Positions 9,701 to 24,700 of a DNA stretch of 64,000 nucleotides are shown here, piece by piece. The stretch is taken from the NCBI GenBank assembly GCA_036023115.1, contig JAYKKT010000040.1:6545001-6609000 (forward strand), in the 5' to 3' direction. The stretch is from Brasenia schreberi. Its lineage: Eukaryota > Streptophyta > Magnoliopsida > Nymphaeales > Cabombaceae. A program made the translations under genes and the position numbers. How positions within the stretch are numbered: the first letter of the stretch is position 1; each line of letters begins with the position of its first letter. The notes below the pieces were generated by a model. That model saw only the letters and a program-made list of their open reading frames with translations, was not told the origin of the DNA and did no database searches.

Positions 9701-12700
9701 CATTAACATGTACAAAAGATGTTTGTGACAGAAATGAAGATGTTGAGATGGATTAGTGGTCATATAAGAAAAGACTGTATACATAATGAGGTTATTAAAA
9801 ATAAAAAACAAACTGTGATAAGAAGATACCATTAAACTTAAAAGGTAAATATTATAGAGCACCAATTAGACCTGTCATGTTTTATACTTCATTGGTCTTC
9901 ATGTGGGATAAAAAACAAATTGATACTTTGATTGTGGAAAGATGTTTTTGAAGAAAATTGCTCTCTTAGATTCATGTTTTTTGTTGTTAGGCAAACTTTC
10001 GGTATATACACTGTAAGTTCGTGGGGGTGTTAAAATGTAATAGGATTGGGTCAACAGGGTCCATAAGTTCGTGTTTGAAATCAAGTTCTAATGGACCCAA
10101 GCCACTCAGGCTAGGGCCATCCAGACACCAAAGCCACTTGGGCCACCAGGGGCCAACGGCTAGTAAAATAGCCGTTAGGCCTTCAGCAACCATATGACAT
10201 AGACTATATTTATAAAGAAATCTATTGCAAGTATTGTAGTGTTATTGTTATAAACTCATATATAGATGGTATCATAATTATAAGGAGTGATGATGCATGC
10301 ATGCAACATATTAAGTAGGAATTAAGCCAAGAATTTAAAATAAAGTATCTTGGATATTTACGATATTTTCTTGGGATCAAGGTAACACGTGTTACGAGAG
10401 GGTATTTTTTGCATCAAATAAAATTTATTAATGATGTTATTGTCAAATTATGGCCAACAGATAATAAGACAGTTGAGACACCAGAGGTTTCTTAATCAAA
10501 AGACTAGGCTTATAAATGGAGAATTGTTGAGTGATCCTACACCTTATTGCCACATAATTGGTGCTCCAACTTATCTTACTATTACTCGTTTGGACATTAC
10601 TCATTGTTCCCACAATCATTCAATTTAACATGTACCTACTAACAATGCATGAGTGTTATCATGAGGATAGTGAAATATATCAAACACACCAATAGAAAGA
10701 GCCCTTTTATCCACTTCATCCATGCTTAACTTAATTGCTTACACTAACACATTGAGATGGTGATATTAATAAGAGACATTCAATATCTTTCTCAGAAAAT
10801 AGCTCTCCACCATTGAAGTCGAATACAAAGTTGTAGCTAAAATACCATAACTGAATTAACTTGGTCAAGAAGACTTCTTCTCGACCTCGGTATGAACATT
10901 GGATCTACTCCCATAATATACTATGATAACAAGGGTGCCGTGTAGATCGCCAATAATAATATCTTTCATGAACGAATAAAGCATATTAATATTGGACTGT
11001 CACTATAATTGAGAAGAACATCTATGAGGCAATCTTGATATCCAATTTGTCCGTTTCATTTATCAACTTGCTAATAATTTTCTCTAAATCACTTGTGGCT
11101 CCAAGATTTCATTTCTTAATTAGTAAACTTTCGGTGATGACGCCATAAGTTTGAGATTGTGTTAAATGTAATAAATGAATAAGATTAGAATGTACCTAGG
11201 TTACAAATGCAATTTTTTTTTCTTGCTTTTTGTTGTTTGTTTTTCATTTCTTTACAAACAGCCAAGCTTCCAATGGATAGAAATCTGGATGTTGGATGTT
11301 TGGAGGCCGGTTGCTTGGACTGGCCTTCCTATATATATTCTCCACTTTGCATTCAGTTTGGTATGCCTGTATGGCATGTTTATGAATGATGTTTTAAAGT
11401 TATTTCAATTTGTATCAGCTAAATTCAGTTTGTTAAGTTTTAGAAGAGCACAAGATAGTCACATTTGGTGATTATATCTTCAGGATTTGTATTGGTGGAC
11501 TGCAGTAGAAACCATTGAAGTAATCAAGGAGCAGTTTCTTACAATAGACACTTCTGCCAGGGTGGGCACCTGTTTGAAACACTCAGACACTCTACACTCT
11601 TACTTCTCCCTTACCTGTCTCAGCACTAATTACTAAATATTATCTAACTCGAAATTCACACTTAAAATAGTTTACTTTGTCTCACAGACACTTTATGAAA
11701 CACTCACTGTCTATTACTTTTTATTAGTGAATAAAAACTTAAGAAAACTTAATTGTACTTACATACTATCATGTCCTTGAAACTCGTGATTTTTTATATT
11801 GTCGTATCTAGCACCTTACACCACACCTGCACCTGCATCCTGGTGATGCAGAAATGAGGTTTCGCTTGGCTTAGCCCCAAGTGCACATATGATAGGTTTC
11901 TAGAAACAACACGTCAGAGAAACTTGCAGTGTCAGAACACATTGATCACTTGATAGTTGATACCTTGAACAGCAATATGATTTACTATTGTCCCAAAGTA
12001 AAAGTCAGAATGTCAGGTCCCTCATAAACGAGCTATTGATCATAACAAATGGGACTCCCAAATACCAACAGTGGCATTGTTTACCGGGAATGAACATAAT
12101 GGCTTTTGTGATGCTTGCCTTGTCTATGAGAGTCGTGACACCCCAACTCGTTTATGCATGTTTTAGCCATGGGGCCAACACATTTGCAGTAACAGAAGAA
12201 ACTAGGACATTATCCTCACTGAATTGTTATTACATCACATCACTTGCATGCACTTACAAAACCCTCATTACCAAAATGCTACACAAAATATCTGGCCCTA
12301 AATTTCCTAAAAATAGTTGCCTAATCATCACAATCATAGAGTTCCATAGCTCAAAGATACAAATACCTGGTCATTATAGCGCTGTAGCCCAATTATAGGA
12401 GAAACAACGAGAGACTTCTTCTGACAGGGAGACTTCAATAAGGAGCTTCTAGCACTAAAATGGCCAAGTGAATGATAAGTCAAAAATGCTGCTCGGAAAC
12501 TATCCTCTGGAATTCTGTAAATAGGATACCATGCCACAGCGTACCTGGAGATCCAACAGGCAAAAACTTCCAAGTCAGAACAAATTGCTGTAAGATAACA
12601 ATAAGAATCAGAAATAGACAGTGGAGCATAACTGCATGTTCAGAATGAGACCCCTGACTGGTGAACTGGATTGCTGGCTTCTTACCCAAAATAAACGTAG

Positions 12701-15700
12701 AAAGTTTGGATTAATTTAATCTTTTCTGTTGGCAAGCCAAAGCTAGGCAAACCTCTAGTAGATGCATATCCCGGGCATCAAGCTCATGAGCTGTTTCTTT
12801 TAGCCAATCCCCCTAACTAGGTCAGCTATGCCCCTTTCAACAAACATAGGAATCTCAGATATCTGCAACTAACCAGGAAGCTGGGTGGAGATCACGCAAA
12901 GACAAGTTCTCCAGACATGAAGGGCTTCCATACATTTGAGGAGATGAAGATCCATCTGCACTTACTAGCTCCTCTATTCTGAATTTCATTCAAAAAGAAT
13001 ATAGTAAGCAAGAGTAAACTAAAGTCAAAGTTTTCTTCATAGTATACATCATCTAAATGCATCAAGCCAAGCTAAAGTTTGCAAAAGATGCCAAATATCT
13101 AGTGATCATTACAAAAGATCTGTCACCATCAAGATCATGATGCTGTAATCCTAGACGCCTAAAAATTAGCATCTAAAAGGCATAGTGGAAGGAACATGCT
13201 GCTTCAGTCCAAAATACATTTTAAAAAGAAACCGTAAGCAAGCAAATCGGCAACCACTGCAAATAATGAACCAAATTCAAAGTCTTCTTCACACATCATC
13301 TCAATGCATCAGATCAAGCTAAACTTTTTAAAAAATTTCCAAATCAGAAGATACCAAATATTAATTCATCTTTACAAAAAGATCTCTTAGGGCCATGATC
13401 ACTTTGCTGTTAATTTTAAGCCCCTATAAGATAGCATCTAAGAAGGCATACTAGAAGGAACATGGCAGAGTCAACAATGCCCATACGCGCATGCACACAC
13501 ACACACAACCAACCAACCAAAGACTAGTTAATTTGCTTCCTATCACATTATTTTCTCTATATTTGAAAGATAAATACCAAATATTTTCGCAAATCAGAAG
13601 ATATCAAATATAAATTCATCTTTACAAAAAGATTTATTACGATCATGATTACTTTGCTGTTAATTTTAAGCCCCTACAAGTTAACATCTAAGAAGGCATA
13701 CTGGAAGGAACATGGTAGAGTCAACAATGCCCACACATGCATGCACACACACAACCAAAGACTAATTAATTTGCTTCCTGTCACATTATTTGCTCTATAT
13801 TTTGACAGATAAATACAAAATATGTTCGCAAATCATGAGATACCATATTAATTCATCTTTACAAAAATATTTGTTACGATCATGATCCCTTTGCTCTTAA
13901 TTGTAAGCCCTATTATAAAATTAGCACTATGATGTAACCGATAATGTCCACAAAACCAAACATAAATAATCACACAAGATATTCTACAAGTCAAATCACC
14001 AAACACTTGGTGCACAAACCAAACCGAATAGGTACAATACCAAACAAGCCAATTGAGAACACAAAAAGCTCTATTTTATTAACTGCACAACATCCTCTAT
14101 TTATAGAAGATTTATTACAAATGAGAAAAGTGAGAATGAGTGGGAACACCAGTTCCTAACGGCTACACTACTAGTCGTTGGGACCCAAAGGCTAGTAGTG
14201 TAACCGTTGGGGACTGACTGGCCCATGAGAGCCGGTCCAAATTCGCCTATGTCAATGGACTTATTCGGCTCTAAAGGTTAAGCTTTCCTATTATAAGTTA
14301 ACACACTCCTTTAAACTTGCGGTGTATATACCGAAAGTTTGTCTAACAAAAAATAAATCTAGAAACTAACAAAGACCTTGTGAAGAAATCTGCTAGTTGT
14401 AGCTCTAAAGGAATATAACATAAAGTCAACATTTTCTTCGAGTATTTCTTCAAATATAGTGGCAGTCGATCTCAATATGCTTGATTCATTCATGGAATGT
14501 GTTATTGAAGCAATATACATGGCGCTTTTGTTGTCTCTAGAGCAACCTCCATGTCTGCTAGAAGCTCGATGATAACATGATATCTCAGCTTTTATAGTGG
14601 TCATGGCTCTATATTCTGCCTCCATAGATTATAAGAACACCTTTTGATACTTTTTACATCTCCAAGAGATTAGTGAGTCACCTAAAAGCACACAAAACCC
14701 AATAGTAGAATTTTTATTGTTGATATACTACCCCAATAATCCTTGCATGGCCGGTCCCAAGCTCGAATAAATGAGGAGGGTTGCGTTAGGCTTTCGACAA
14801 CCAACGTAAAACATTATCGAACTTATTTACCATGGATTATACAAATTATGAACATTTCGTTGGGGCATTCTCTATTAGCGACACACTCTAGAGCCCGAAT
14901 GCAGTGAAAATAAGCAAGATCCTCTACATCTTCACTCAGATATAGTGAATCAATTGCACACAGGGTTTCCACATCATGAACGGGTGTGAGTAAAGAAGTT
15001 AGTCTCGATATATTGTCGCTCGATGGTAGTCAATAAATTACATTGCTATTTTCAGAATGGATGGATGTGGGGGCAAGGATGTTAGTCCTAAATAATAAAA
15101 TTCATATTGGTACTTGGAATATTGAAGCATTGATCGGCAAGTTAACAGAGGCGGTAGATACTATGATTTGGAGAAAAAATCATATTTTATGTTTACAAGA
15201 TATAAAGTGGGTTGGAGAAAAGGCAAACACGATTAAGAATACATGTTCTAAATTATGGTACTCAGGAAATGAAAAGGGTCGAAATAGAGTTGGTAACTTG
15301 GTATTATTATAAATAAAGATTTAAAGGATAGTGTAGTAGACATATAACAATATGGTGATCGAATTATGATGGTGAAATTAGTGTTAGGTACAAAGGCTTT
15401 TTAGGAGGAGTTGGATAAAGTAATTCAAAGAATTCCACGAAGGGAGATGATTTGTTGAGGAGACTTAAATGGACACGTCGGTAAAGATGCATTAAGGTAT
15501 AACATAGTCATAAAAACTATGGTTTTGGGCATATAAATGAGGGTAGGAAAAAGCTTAACTACTCAATATTGACTTTTAGGTAAAGATGCATTAAGATATC
15601 AATGTAGTCATGAAAACTATGGTTTTGGGCATATAAATGAGGGTAGGAAAAAGCTTAACTACTCAATATCAACTTTTAGTAATAGATTTGCACGTAAAAA

Positions 15701-18700
15701 GGTGGACAAAGAATAATAGAGTGTATAGAGTTATTGAGACTAGATGATGGAACATCAAATGTGAGAAAAAATATATATTTAACCATAAAAGTTTTTCAAG
15801 GAGATGCTTCGAATTATGTAGGTTCACCTTCTTATATGTGAAACAATATGGCTATACATATTAGGGAAGTGACAAAAGATATGTTAGGCGTATCTAAGGG
15901 AGGCGTACCGATAAAAAAAAGCTTGGTAGTAGAGTGAAGTGGTGAAAGATAAAATCAAGGCAAAGAAGAGATGTTACAAATTATATTATGCTAAGAAGAC
16001 TCTAATGGCGAATGATGATATAAAAAATAGATGGAAATTTTATTTATATAAGCTTTTTAATGAAAATATGGTAATACAAGCTTAGAATAGTTAGCAAAAT
16101 CAGAAAAGTATATAAACCGTAATTTCTATTAGTGTATTCAAAAGTAGGAAGAGAGTCTTTTAAATATAAGGTTGGTAAATTTGTAGGAATAGACAATATT
16201 GCTATAGAAGTCGGAAAAATCGTACAAGAGATGGGGCTCACTTGACTCACAAGACTATTTAATGAAATATGAAAAAAGATGCCCGAGGAAAGGAGAGTGA
16301 CTATACTTATACCCATATATAAGGACAAAGAAGACATTCATAATTGTTCGAATTATTGAGGTATCGAGTTAATGAGTCATACTATAAAATTATGGGAAAG
16401 AATTATCAAATATAGGTTAAGACAGTATCGAGTGAAACAGAGAACCAATTCGGATTCATGCTCGACAGACATATTATTAAAGTGATTCACCTATTGAGAC
16501 ATCTTATGAAACATTTTAGAGCAAAAAGGAAGAGCATTTACATGATATTTATTTATCTAGAAAAAGCTTATGATAGGGTACCGAGGGAGCTTCTTTAGAG
16601 AATCATAGAAAAAAGAGGTATTCCATTGATATACATAAACCTTATAAGAGACATGTATGATGGTACAAAAACATGTGTGAGGACTCATGAAGGAATGACA
16701 GGCTTCTTTAAAATTAATATTGGGTTACATCAAGTTATTTGCAGATGAGATTATGTTAGTAGAGGAGTCTAAGGAAAAAGTTAATAGAAAATTGAAACTA
16801 TGGAGAGAAACATTAGAAAGAAAAGTCTTCCAACTTGATAGAAAAAGACGAAATATATGGAATAAAAGTTTGATCATTTAGTTACTTCGAAGGATATAGA
16901 AATTAAAATTAGCACACATTGCATTCTTCAAAAATAAAGTTTTAAATACCTAGGGTCAATTTTTCAGAGCAATGGAAGAATTGAATTAATGCAGGTTGGT
17001 TAAAATAGAGAAGAGCATCAGGTATTCTTTGTGATAAGAAGACATCATTAAAGTTAAAAGGAAAATATTATAGAGCAGCAATTAGACCTATCATGTTTTA
17101 TGGTTTAAGTGATGGGCAGTTAATCATCAACATGTACAAAAGATGTATGTGACAGAAATAAAAATGTTGAGATGGATGAGTGGTCATACAAGAAAAGACC
17201 GTATACCTGTATACATAATGAGGTTATTAGAAACAAATTAGGAGTGACATCAATAGAGGATAAAATGAGAGAATATCGTTAAGATGGTTTGGACATATAG
17301 AAAGAAGATCAAAAGAAGAACATGTAAGAAGGTATGAAAAACTAGATTTTGAAAGTATTAAAAGAGGTAGAGGACAACCACAAAAGTGTTGAAAAGAGAC
17401 AATAAAGAATGATCTACCTTAACAATGAGCTACCTTACTGTGAGTTAACTGCTAATATGGCACATGATAAGGCTATGTGGAAACAAAGAATCCATGTAGT
17501 TAACCCCATCTAGTATAGGAAAATGCTTAGTTGTAGTTGTTGTTATTGTTTGGTTCTAAGTATTGAGCATTAATAATCAACATGTTCAAAAGATGTCCAT
17601 AGCATAAATGAAGATATTGAGATGGATGAGTGGTAACACAAGAAAAGACCATATACATAATGGGATTATTAGAAATCAATTGGGAATAGCACCATTAGAG
17701 GAAAAATCGTTTAAGATGGTTTGTATAGGTAGAAAGACGATCAAAAGATGCTCCCGTAAGAATATATGAAAAAGTATATCGTGAAAATGTTAAAAGAGGA
17801 AGAGGACGATGACAAAAGTGTTAGAAAGAAGCTACAAAGAATGATCCATTTTATATTGAGTTAACTGCTAGCATGGCATATGACAGAGCTATGTGGAAAC
17901 AAATAATCCATGTAGCCAACCCTATATAGTATAGGAAAAGGCTTAATTGTTGTTGTTTGAATTGATATGTCTCAGTTTCAATATGCGAACAATAGTTATA
18001 CAAGCAATAGAAACAAAAGTTTCCTTATAGTCAATCTCATATTCTTATGAGTACCCTTTAGCTACAAGCCTTGCTTTCTATCTTTTAATAGATCCATCGC
18101 TATATGTTTTGACCTTATAGACCCACCTAAAACCAATGACTTTTTTATTTGGGTTTAGGCACAATATCCCAAATATTGTTCTTTTCTACAGCTTCTACTT
18201 CATCATTCATAACTTTTCTCCCTTCTAAGTTATTTTTTGCTTGGTAATAATGTTTTGTCCATTAATACTCGATGTGATTGCTATATGATTTTTATATTGG
18301 GGTTGAAATGTTTCATAAGACATAAATCTTTAAGGAGGTTTTATCTTGGGATATTGTCATTTCCTTTATTTTTTCTTACATAATAGTATTCAAAAGGTCT
18401 TATGATTTCTTCTCTAAGTTCACATTCTGGTTGGACCATACATTCCTCTAGCGTTTCCTTATTGTATAACTTTAAATTTGTGATTTCATCCAAAAGCATA
18501 TAACTATCTTGGTTGTTGTTTTGACTCATCTTCATAATAATACTCATAGATCTATAGACACACAGAGTTTATCTTCTTTTGGGTTATAATATCTATAACT
18601 TTTTTATTAACACCATAGCCAAAAAAGACATGTTCAATAGCTTTGGATCAGTCTTGTTATTCTTATCTATAGCTTTGGATCAGTCTTGTTATTCTTATCT

Positions 18701-21700
18701 GTATAAATATAAGACTTACATCCAAATACTTTTAACCAATTATAACTAGGTTTATTTGAATACGCTTTTTCAATGAGAGGACAATTACCTAGTTTAGTTG
18801 ATGGCATCTTATTTATCATACAGATGTAAGGTACTTTCAACCCACAAGTATTTAGGAACTTTACTTGCTATCAGCAAAGTTCTAATAGTTTCAAATTTCA
18901 ATAATATATCTATATCTTATTTTAGCTAAACCATATTGTTGGATAGTTTTTGAAGTCGTTTGAGAGATATTCACTACTAGAGTCAGTTCTTAAAATCTTG
19001 ATATTAGTTTTAATTTTAGTTTTAATCATATTGTGAAAGATCAAAAAGTTTTTAAAACTTTTAATTTGTATTTCAAAAAATATAAAGTGTGTCGAATGAA
19101 GTCATCTACAAAAATAACATAATAGGTCAATCCTCCTTTTGAGGTTATGGGAACGGGTCCTCAAACATCGGAGTGCACTAATTTGAAAGTTTTTTTTGTG
19201 ATATAAGTTTTTTCACCAAATGGTACAAGATGTGTTTTGCCAAATATACAATATTTGTAAATAAAATCATTCTTTTTAATAATCTTTAACCATGGATAAT
19301 TATTTATTTTGCTTATATCAAGATGCCCCAATCTTTTGTGCCAAAGACCAAACTCATTACAAACAATTCCATGTGTTTCAAAAATTTGACATAAGTAAAT
19401 TATCTATAACGTAGAGACCACCTTCTCTCTATCATTGGCCAATAACCTTTTTCGATAAATGATTTTACACCACACATCCATTTGGTGAGAAGGTAACAAT
19501 GCAACCATTATCACAAATTTGAGAAACCGAGAGAATATTAAGATTTAATTTTGATATAAAATGTATTTAAGTATTTTAAATGAATTACTTTTTAGGTTAC
19601 AAATTTCTTTAACGTCAAGCTTAGTTACATCGGTTGTAAACACTTATGCTCTAACCTGTGTGCATTTGTTGTCTAATAATTTATATTCATTTATCATATG
19701 AAAAGAATTACTGGAATCTAAAAATTATGACATATCTTGATTTTTTAAAGAAGTTGATAATGCCGACCTGAAGATACTTATCTTTTCTTTAGATATTTCT
19801 TTCACATATCAACTAGATTGTCTATTTGCAAACAATTCGCTCTGATACCACATTACAAATGATCGTTCATTAACATGAAATAAACTTACTTACAGAAGTT
19901 GGTGCCTCCAATCTGCCTATGAAGACTCACGACCTCTCTTAGATACGGTCACACACTCCCTGCACTTTCTATATAATTAACACTAAACCCTGATCACCTA
20001 TTTGTAAGTCACTTCTAACTTACAAGACTAATCTACCTCTACTCTTAATTAAGTATAAAAGAATAAACATAAAGTCTAAATCTACTATGAGACGTATTAC
20101 AATCTCTAACACTTTCCCTTAAGTTGGGTGAAAGATATTGAGAACACCCAACTTGGACAAAGTATCCTGTAGTGGCTTGCTGGTGATGGCTTTTGTTAGA
20201 AAGTCAGTCCTCTATTTTTCTTATTTAACATACTCCAGTCTGAATTCCTGATTTGAAACCTTCTCTCTAATGAAGTGACAGTCGATATATATGTGTTTGG
20301 TTCTTTCGTGATATACTGGATTGAAAGTCATTTGTATAGTTGCACTGTTGTCACAAATACAATATAACGAGATAGGATGAGCAAACGTAAATCCCAACTC
20401 ATACAACAAAGAGGATACCCACTTCCCTTCACACATAAGAACAGCTACCGCCCTATATTCAGCTTCTACTGTAGATCTAACAACAACAGTTTGTTTCTTT
20501 CTCTTTCAAGATATAATATTACCATCAAGGAGTGTCACGTATCCCACATCATGGACGGGTGTGGGTAAAGTAGTTAGTCCCGCTACATTGTCGCCCGAAT
20601 GTAGCGAAAATTTTCAGAGAGGGTCTCCGCATTTTGATTATGGACGGATGCAGGGGGTAAGGAAGCTAATCCTAGATAATAAGATTCGTATTGGTTCTTG
20701 GAATATTGGAACATTATCCGGTAAGCTAATGGAGGTGGTAGATACTATGATTCGGAGAAAGATTCATATTTTATGTTTATAAGAGACAAAATGGGTTGGA
20801 GAAAAAGCAAAGGAGATAGAGGATACAGGTTTTAAATTATGGTACTCAGGTAAAGAAAAGGGTCGAAACGGAGTTGGTATTATCAAAAATAAAGATGGAG
20901 AGTGTAGTGACATACAACGATATGGTGACCGAATCATGACATTGAAATTAGTGTTAAGAGCAGAGGTTTTGAATATAGTTTGTGCTGACTAGAAGAGAGT
21001 ATAAAGACAGTTTTTTGGGAAGAGTTAGATAAGGTGTTTCAAAAGATTCCACCAAGGGAGATGATTTGTTTAGGAGGAGATTTAAATGGACATGTCGGTA
21101 AAAAGGCATTAGGATATCAAGGGATTCATGGAAACTTTGGTTTTGGGGATATAAACGAGGAAGGTAGGGAGATTTTAGATTTTGTTATGGCATTTGATCT
21201 CTTTATAGTCAATACAATCTTCAAAAAACGAGATGAACATTTAATTACTTATAAGTACTTTATTTGTAGAAAAAAATAGAGCGTGTTGTAAAGATTGTAA
21301 GGTAATTTTAGGAGAAAGCTTAACCACCCAACATCGACTTTAAGTTATGGATTTACAAATAAAAAAATGGACAAAGAAGAAAAGAGCGCATCGAGCTACT
21401 CGGACTAAATGGTGGAACCTCAAAAGCGAGAAAGAAGATATATTTATTATTTAAACAGAAAGTCCTTCAAGGAGATGTTTGGAATTATGTTGGCACACCT
21501 TGTGATATGTGGAATAATATGGCTATACATATTAGGAAAGTGGCGAAAGATGTGTTAGGGGTATCTAAGGGAGGTGTACCGGCACAAAAAGAAGCTTGGT
21601 GGTGGAGTGAAGTAGTACAAAATAAAATAAAGGCAAAGAGGGCATGTTACAAATTACATTATGCTAAGAAAACTAGTGAAACTTTAGAAGCTTATAAGAA

Positions 21701-24700
21701 AGCAAATAAGGAAGCGAAAAAGGCCGTTAGTGAAGCAAAAACTAAGATTTGGGAGGACTTATATAAAAAACTCAACTCAAAAGAGGGTGAAAGAGATATT
21801 TTTAGGATAGATAGGGCTAGAGATAAGAAAACTAAAGATCTTAATTATATTAGATGCATAAAAGACGAGGATGAAAAAATTCTAGTGGCAAATGATGATA
21901 TAAGAAATAGATGGAAAAACTATTTTTATAATATTTTTAATGAAAATAAAGATGTTAGTATTAGTCTAGGAGATTTAGCCAAGTCAGAAAAGTATATAAA
22001 CCACAATTTCTACCGACGTATTCAAAAGAATGAAGTCAAAGAAGCTCTTAAACATATGAAGAGTGGTAAATCGGTAGGACCAGATAATATTCCTATAGAA
22101 GTTTGGAAAATACTAGGAGAAATAGGAATCACTTGGCTCACAAGACTATTTAATGAAATATAGAAAAACCAAAAGATGCTCGAGGAATGGAGAGCAAGTA
22201 CACTTATACCCATATATAAGAACAAAGGAGACATTCAAAATTGTGTGAATTATCGAGGTATCAAGTTAATGAGTCATACTATGAAATTATGGGAAAGAAT
22301 TATCGAACGTAGGTTAAGACAAGTATCAAGTACAATAAAGAACCCATTTGGATTTATGTCAGGCAGATCTACTATTGAAGCGATTCACCTTTTGAGACGT
22401 CTTATGGAACATTTTACAGCAAAAAAGAAAGACCTTCACATGATATTTATTGATCTAGAAAAAGCTTATGATAGGGTACCGAGGGAGGTTCTTTGGAGAA
22501 CTTTGGAAAAAATAGGTATCCCATTGACATATATTAACCTTATAAGAGACATGTATGATGGTGCAAAAACATGTGTGAGAACTCATGAAGGAACAACACA
22601 CTTCTTTGAAGTTAATATTGGGTTACATCAAGGATCAACTTTAAGTCCATACTTATTTATAATGGTGATGGATGAGTTAACAAAACATATTCAAGATGAA
22701 GTACCTTGGTGTATGTTATTTGCAGATAACATTGTATTAGTGGAGGAGTCTAAGGAAAAAGTTAATAGAAAATTGGAACTATGGAGAGAAACATTAGAAG
22801 GCAAAGGCCTCCGACTTAGTAGAACAAAGACAGAATATATGGAATGTAAGTTTGATCATTTGGCTACTTCAGAGGACATAGAAATTAAAATTCGCACACA
22901 TTGCATCCCCTAAAAGGAAAGTTTTAAATACCTAGGGTCAATTTTTCAAAGTGATGGAAGAATTGATGGAGATGTTACACATAGAATTAATGTTGGTTGG
23001 TTAAAATGGAGAGGAGCATCAGGTATTCTTTGTGATAAGAAGATACCATTAAAATTAAAAGGTAAATATTATAGAGCAACAATTAGGCCTGCCATGTTTT
23101 ATGGTTATGAGTGTTGGGCAGTTAATCATCAACATGTACAAAAGATGTCCGTGACAGAAATGAAGATGTTGAGGTGGATGAGTGGTCATACAAGAAAAGA
23201 CCGTATACATAATGAGGTTATTAGAAACAAATTAGGAGTGGCACCAATAGAGGATAAAATGAGAGAACATCGTTTAAGATGGTTTAGACATATAGAAAGA
23301 AGAACAAAAGAAGAACCTGTAAGAAGGTTAGAAAAACTAAATTTGAAAAGTATTAAAAGAGGTAGAGGACGACCACAAAAGTGTTAGAAAGAAAAAATAA
23401 AGAATGATCTAGCTTATTGGGAGTTAACTGCTAACATGGCACACGATAGGGATCTGTGGAAACAAAGAATATGTAGCCGACCCCGTCTATTATGGGAAAA
23501 GGCTTAGTTGTTGTTGTTGTTGTTGTTGTACTACCCACAAGGGGGTCCTCTTAACTTCCTCTTCATCTTTTCATTTGTCTGTATATACAGATGTTGATTG
23601 GGGTGGAGATGTCAACAATACACTCTACGACTGGTTTTTGTGTGTTTTTAGGTGAATCTCTTATTTCTTGAAAGTACAAAAAACAAGAGAAGGTGTCCCT
23701 CTCATCCACAGAAGCCGAATATCGAGCCATGGCTACAGCTGCGATGGAGATTTCTTGGATCACAGCCATTCTAGCAGACATGGGAGTCAATGTACAATGC
23801 CCTGCCATCATTTATTGTGTCAACAAAAGTGTCACGTACATTGCCTCTAACAACACTTTTCATGAGAGGACAAAGCATATCGAGATGGACTGCTACTTTG
23901 TTCGTGAAGAGTGTTTGAATAAGAAGATTTCGCTTTATTATGTCACATCTGAAATGCAGCTCGTAGACTTCTTCACCAAATCCCTTTCAACTCCTCGGTT
24001 TCAGTTTTTAGTAGACAAACTTTCCGTGTATACCCCGTAAGTTTGAGGGGGGGTGTTAATGTATTAGGAAGAAGAAGGGCCTTTAGGGCCCATGCCATCT
24101 TTGTGAAAGGGGGCCAGGGCCACCATGTCCCTGGCTAGGACCGTTGGGGTGCCCAACGACTAGTGCTGGCCGGCCAGCACCAGCCCTTCTTACTCTTTGT
24201 TGTCTCTCATTCTAACACCTTGTAAAATGCCTATATATACTGCTTCATTCAATCAATAAAGTATGCAGTGTAGCACTGCTTCTTGACTTGTTTTGTATAT
24301 GCTTTCGCTCTCGTTGGTTATTCTTGAAGATCGACGTTCGTGATTGAATATCATTTGACTCTTGGCGACTTGGTGAACTAGATTCGTGCAATATCAACCT
24401 TCGTTCATTGACGAATATTACAATTGGGACCCCATATATCAGAATGAAGAAGCTTAAAAGGTTGGGATCTCCTAGATTCACTTAAGGAATAGGGTGCTTG
24501 GTGTTTCCCTAGTTGGCACACTTCACATTCAAAATGGCATTTATTTGACTTGACTCTAAGGTAAGGTAGAACATAATGGAGTCACATAATGGAGTCTGAA
24601 CACAGGCAAATGACCAAGACGATAATGCCACAGGTGGATCTCTGAATCTTGAGCAACACTAGCAGAAGTGCTATAAGAGGCAACATTTTGAAGTTTGTCT

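Larger units (their letters stand above)
8405..11548 (+). mobile_element. Degenerate Copia element with nested insertions
   Basis: LTRs at 8410..8814 and 11160..11543 both start tgttaaatgtaataaat and end cttaca. The flanks atgga and ataga are a 5-bp target duplication with one mismatch. The interior holds a primer site, a gag start, RT and RNase H remains, all with stops. A LINE fragment and the 3' end of another Copia element sit between gag and RT. The element is antisense to the DUF789 gene and begins 42 bp from the gene-carrying LTR element. Confidence 0.85.

Noticed and set aside
11988..12398. 136-codon plus-strand ORF
   Set aside because: Overlaps exon 5 of the DUF789 gene antisense and has no recognisable family features.
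12990..13932. Regular repeats considered as a CRISPR array
   Set aside because: The period is 240-265 bp with degenerate units and the host is a plant; it is an intronic tandem array.
14360..14625. 88-codon ORF considered as a separate small gene
   Set aside because: Its start EAEYRA and position mark it as a frameshifted part of Copia RNase H.
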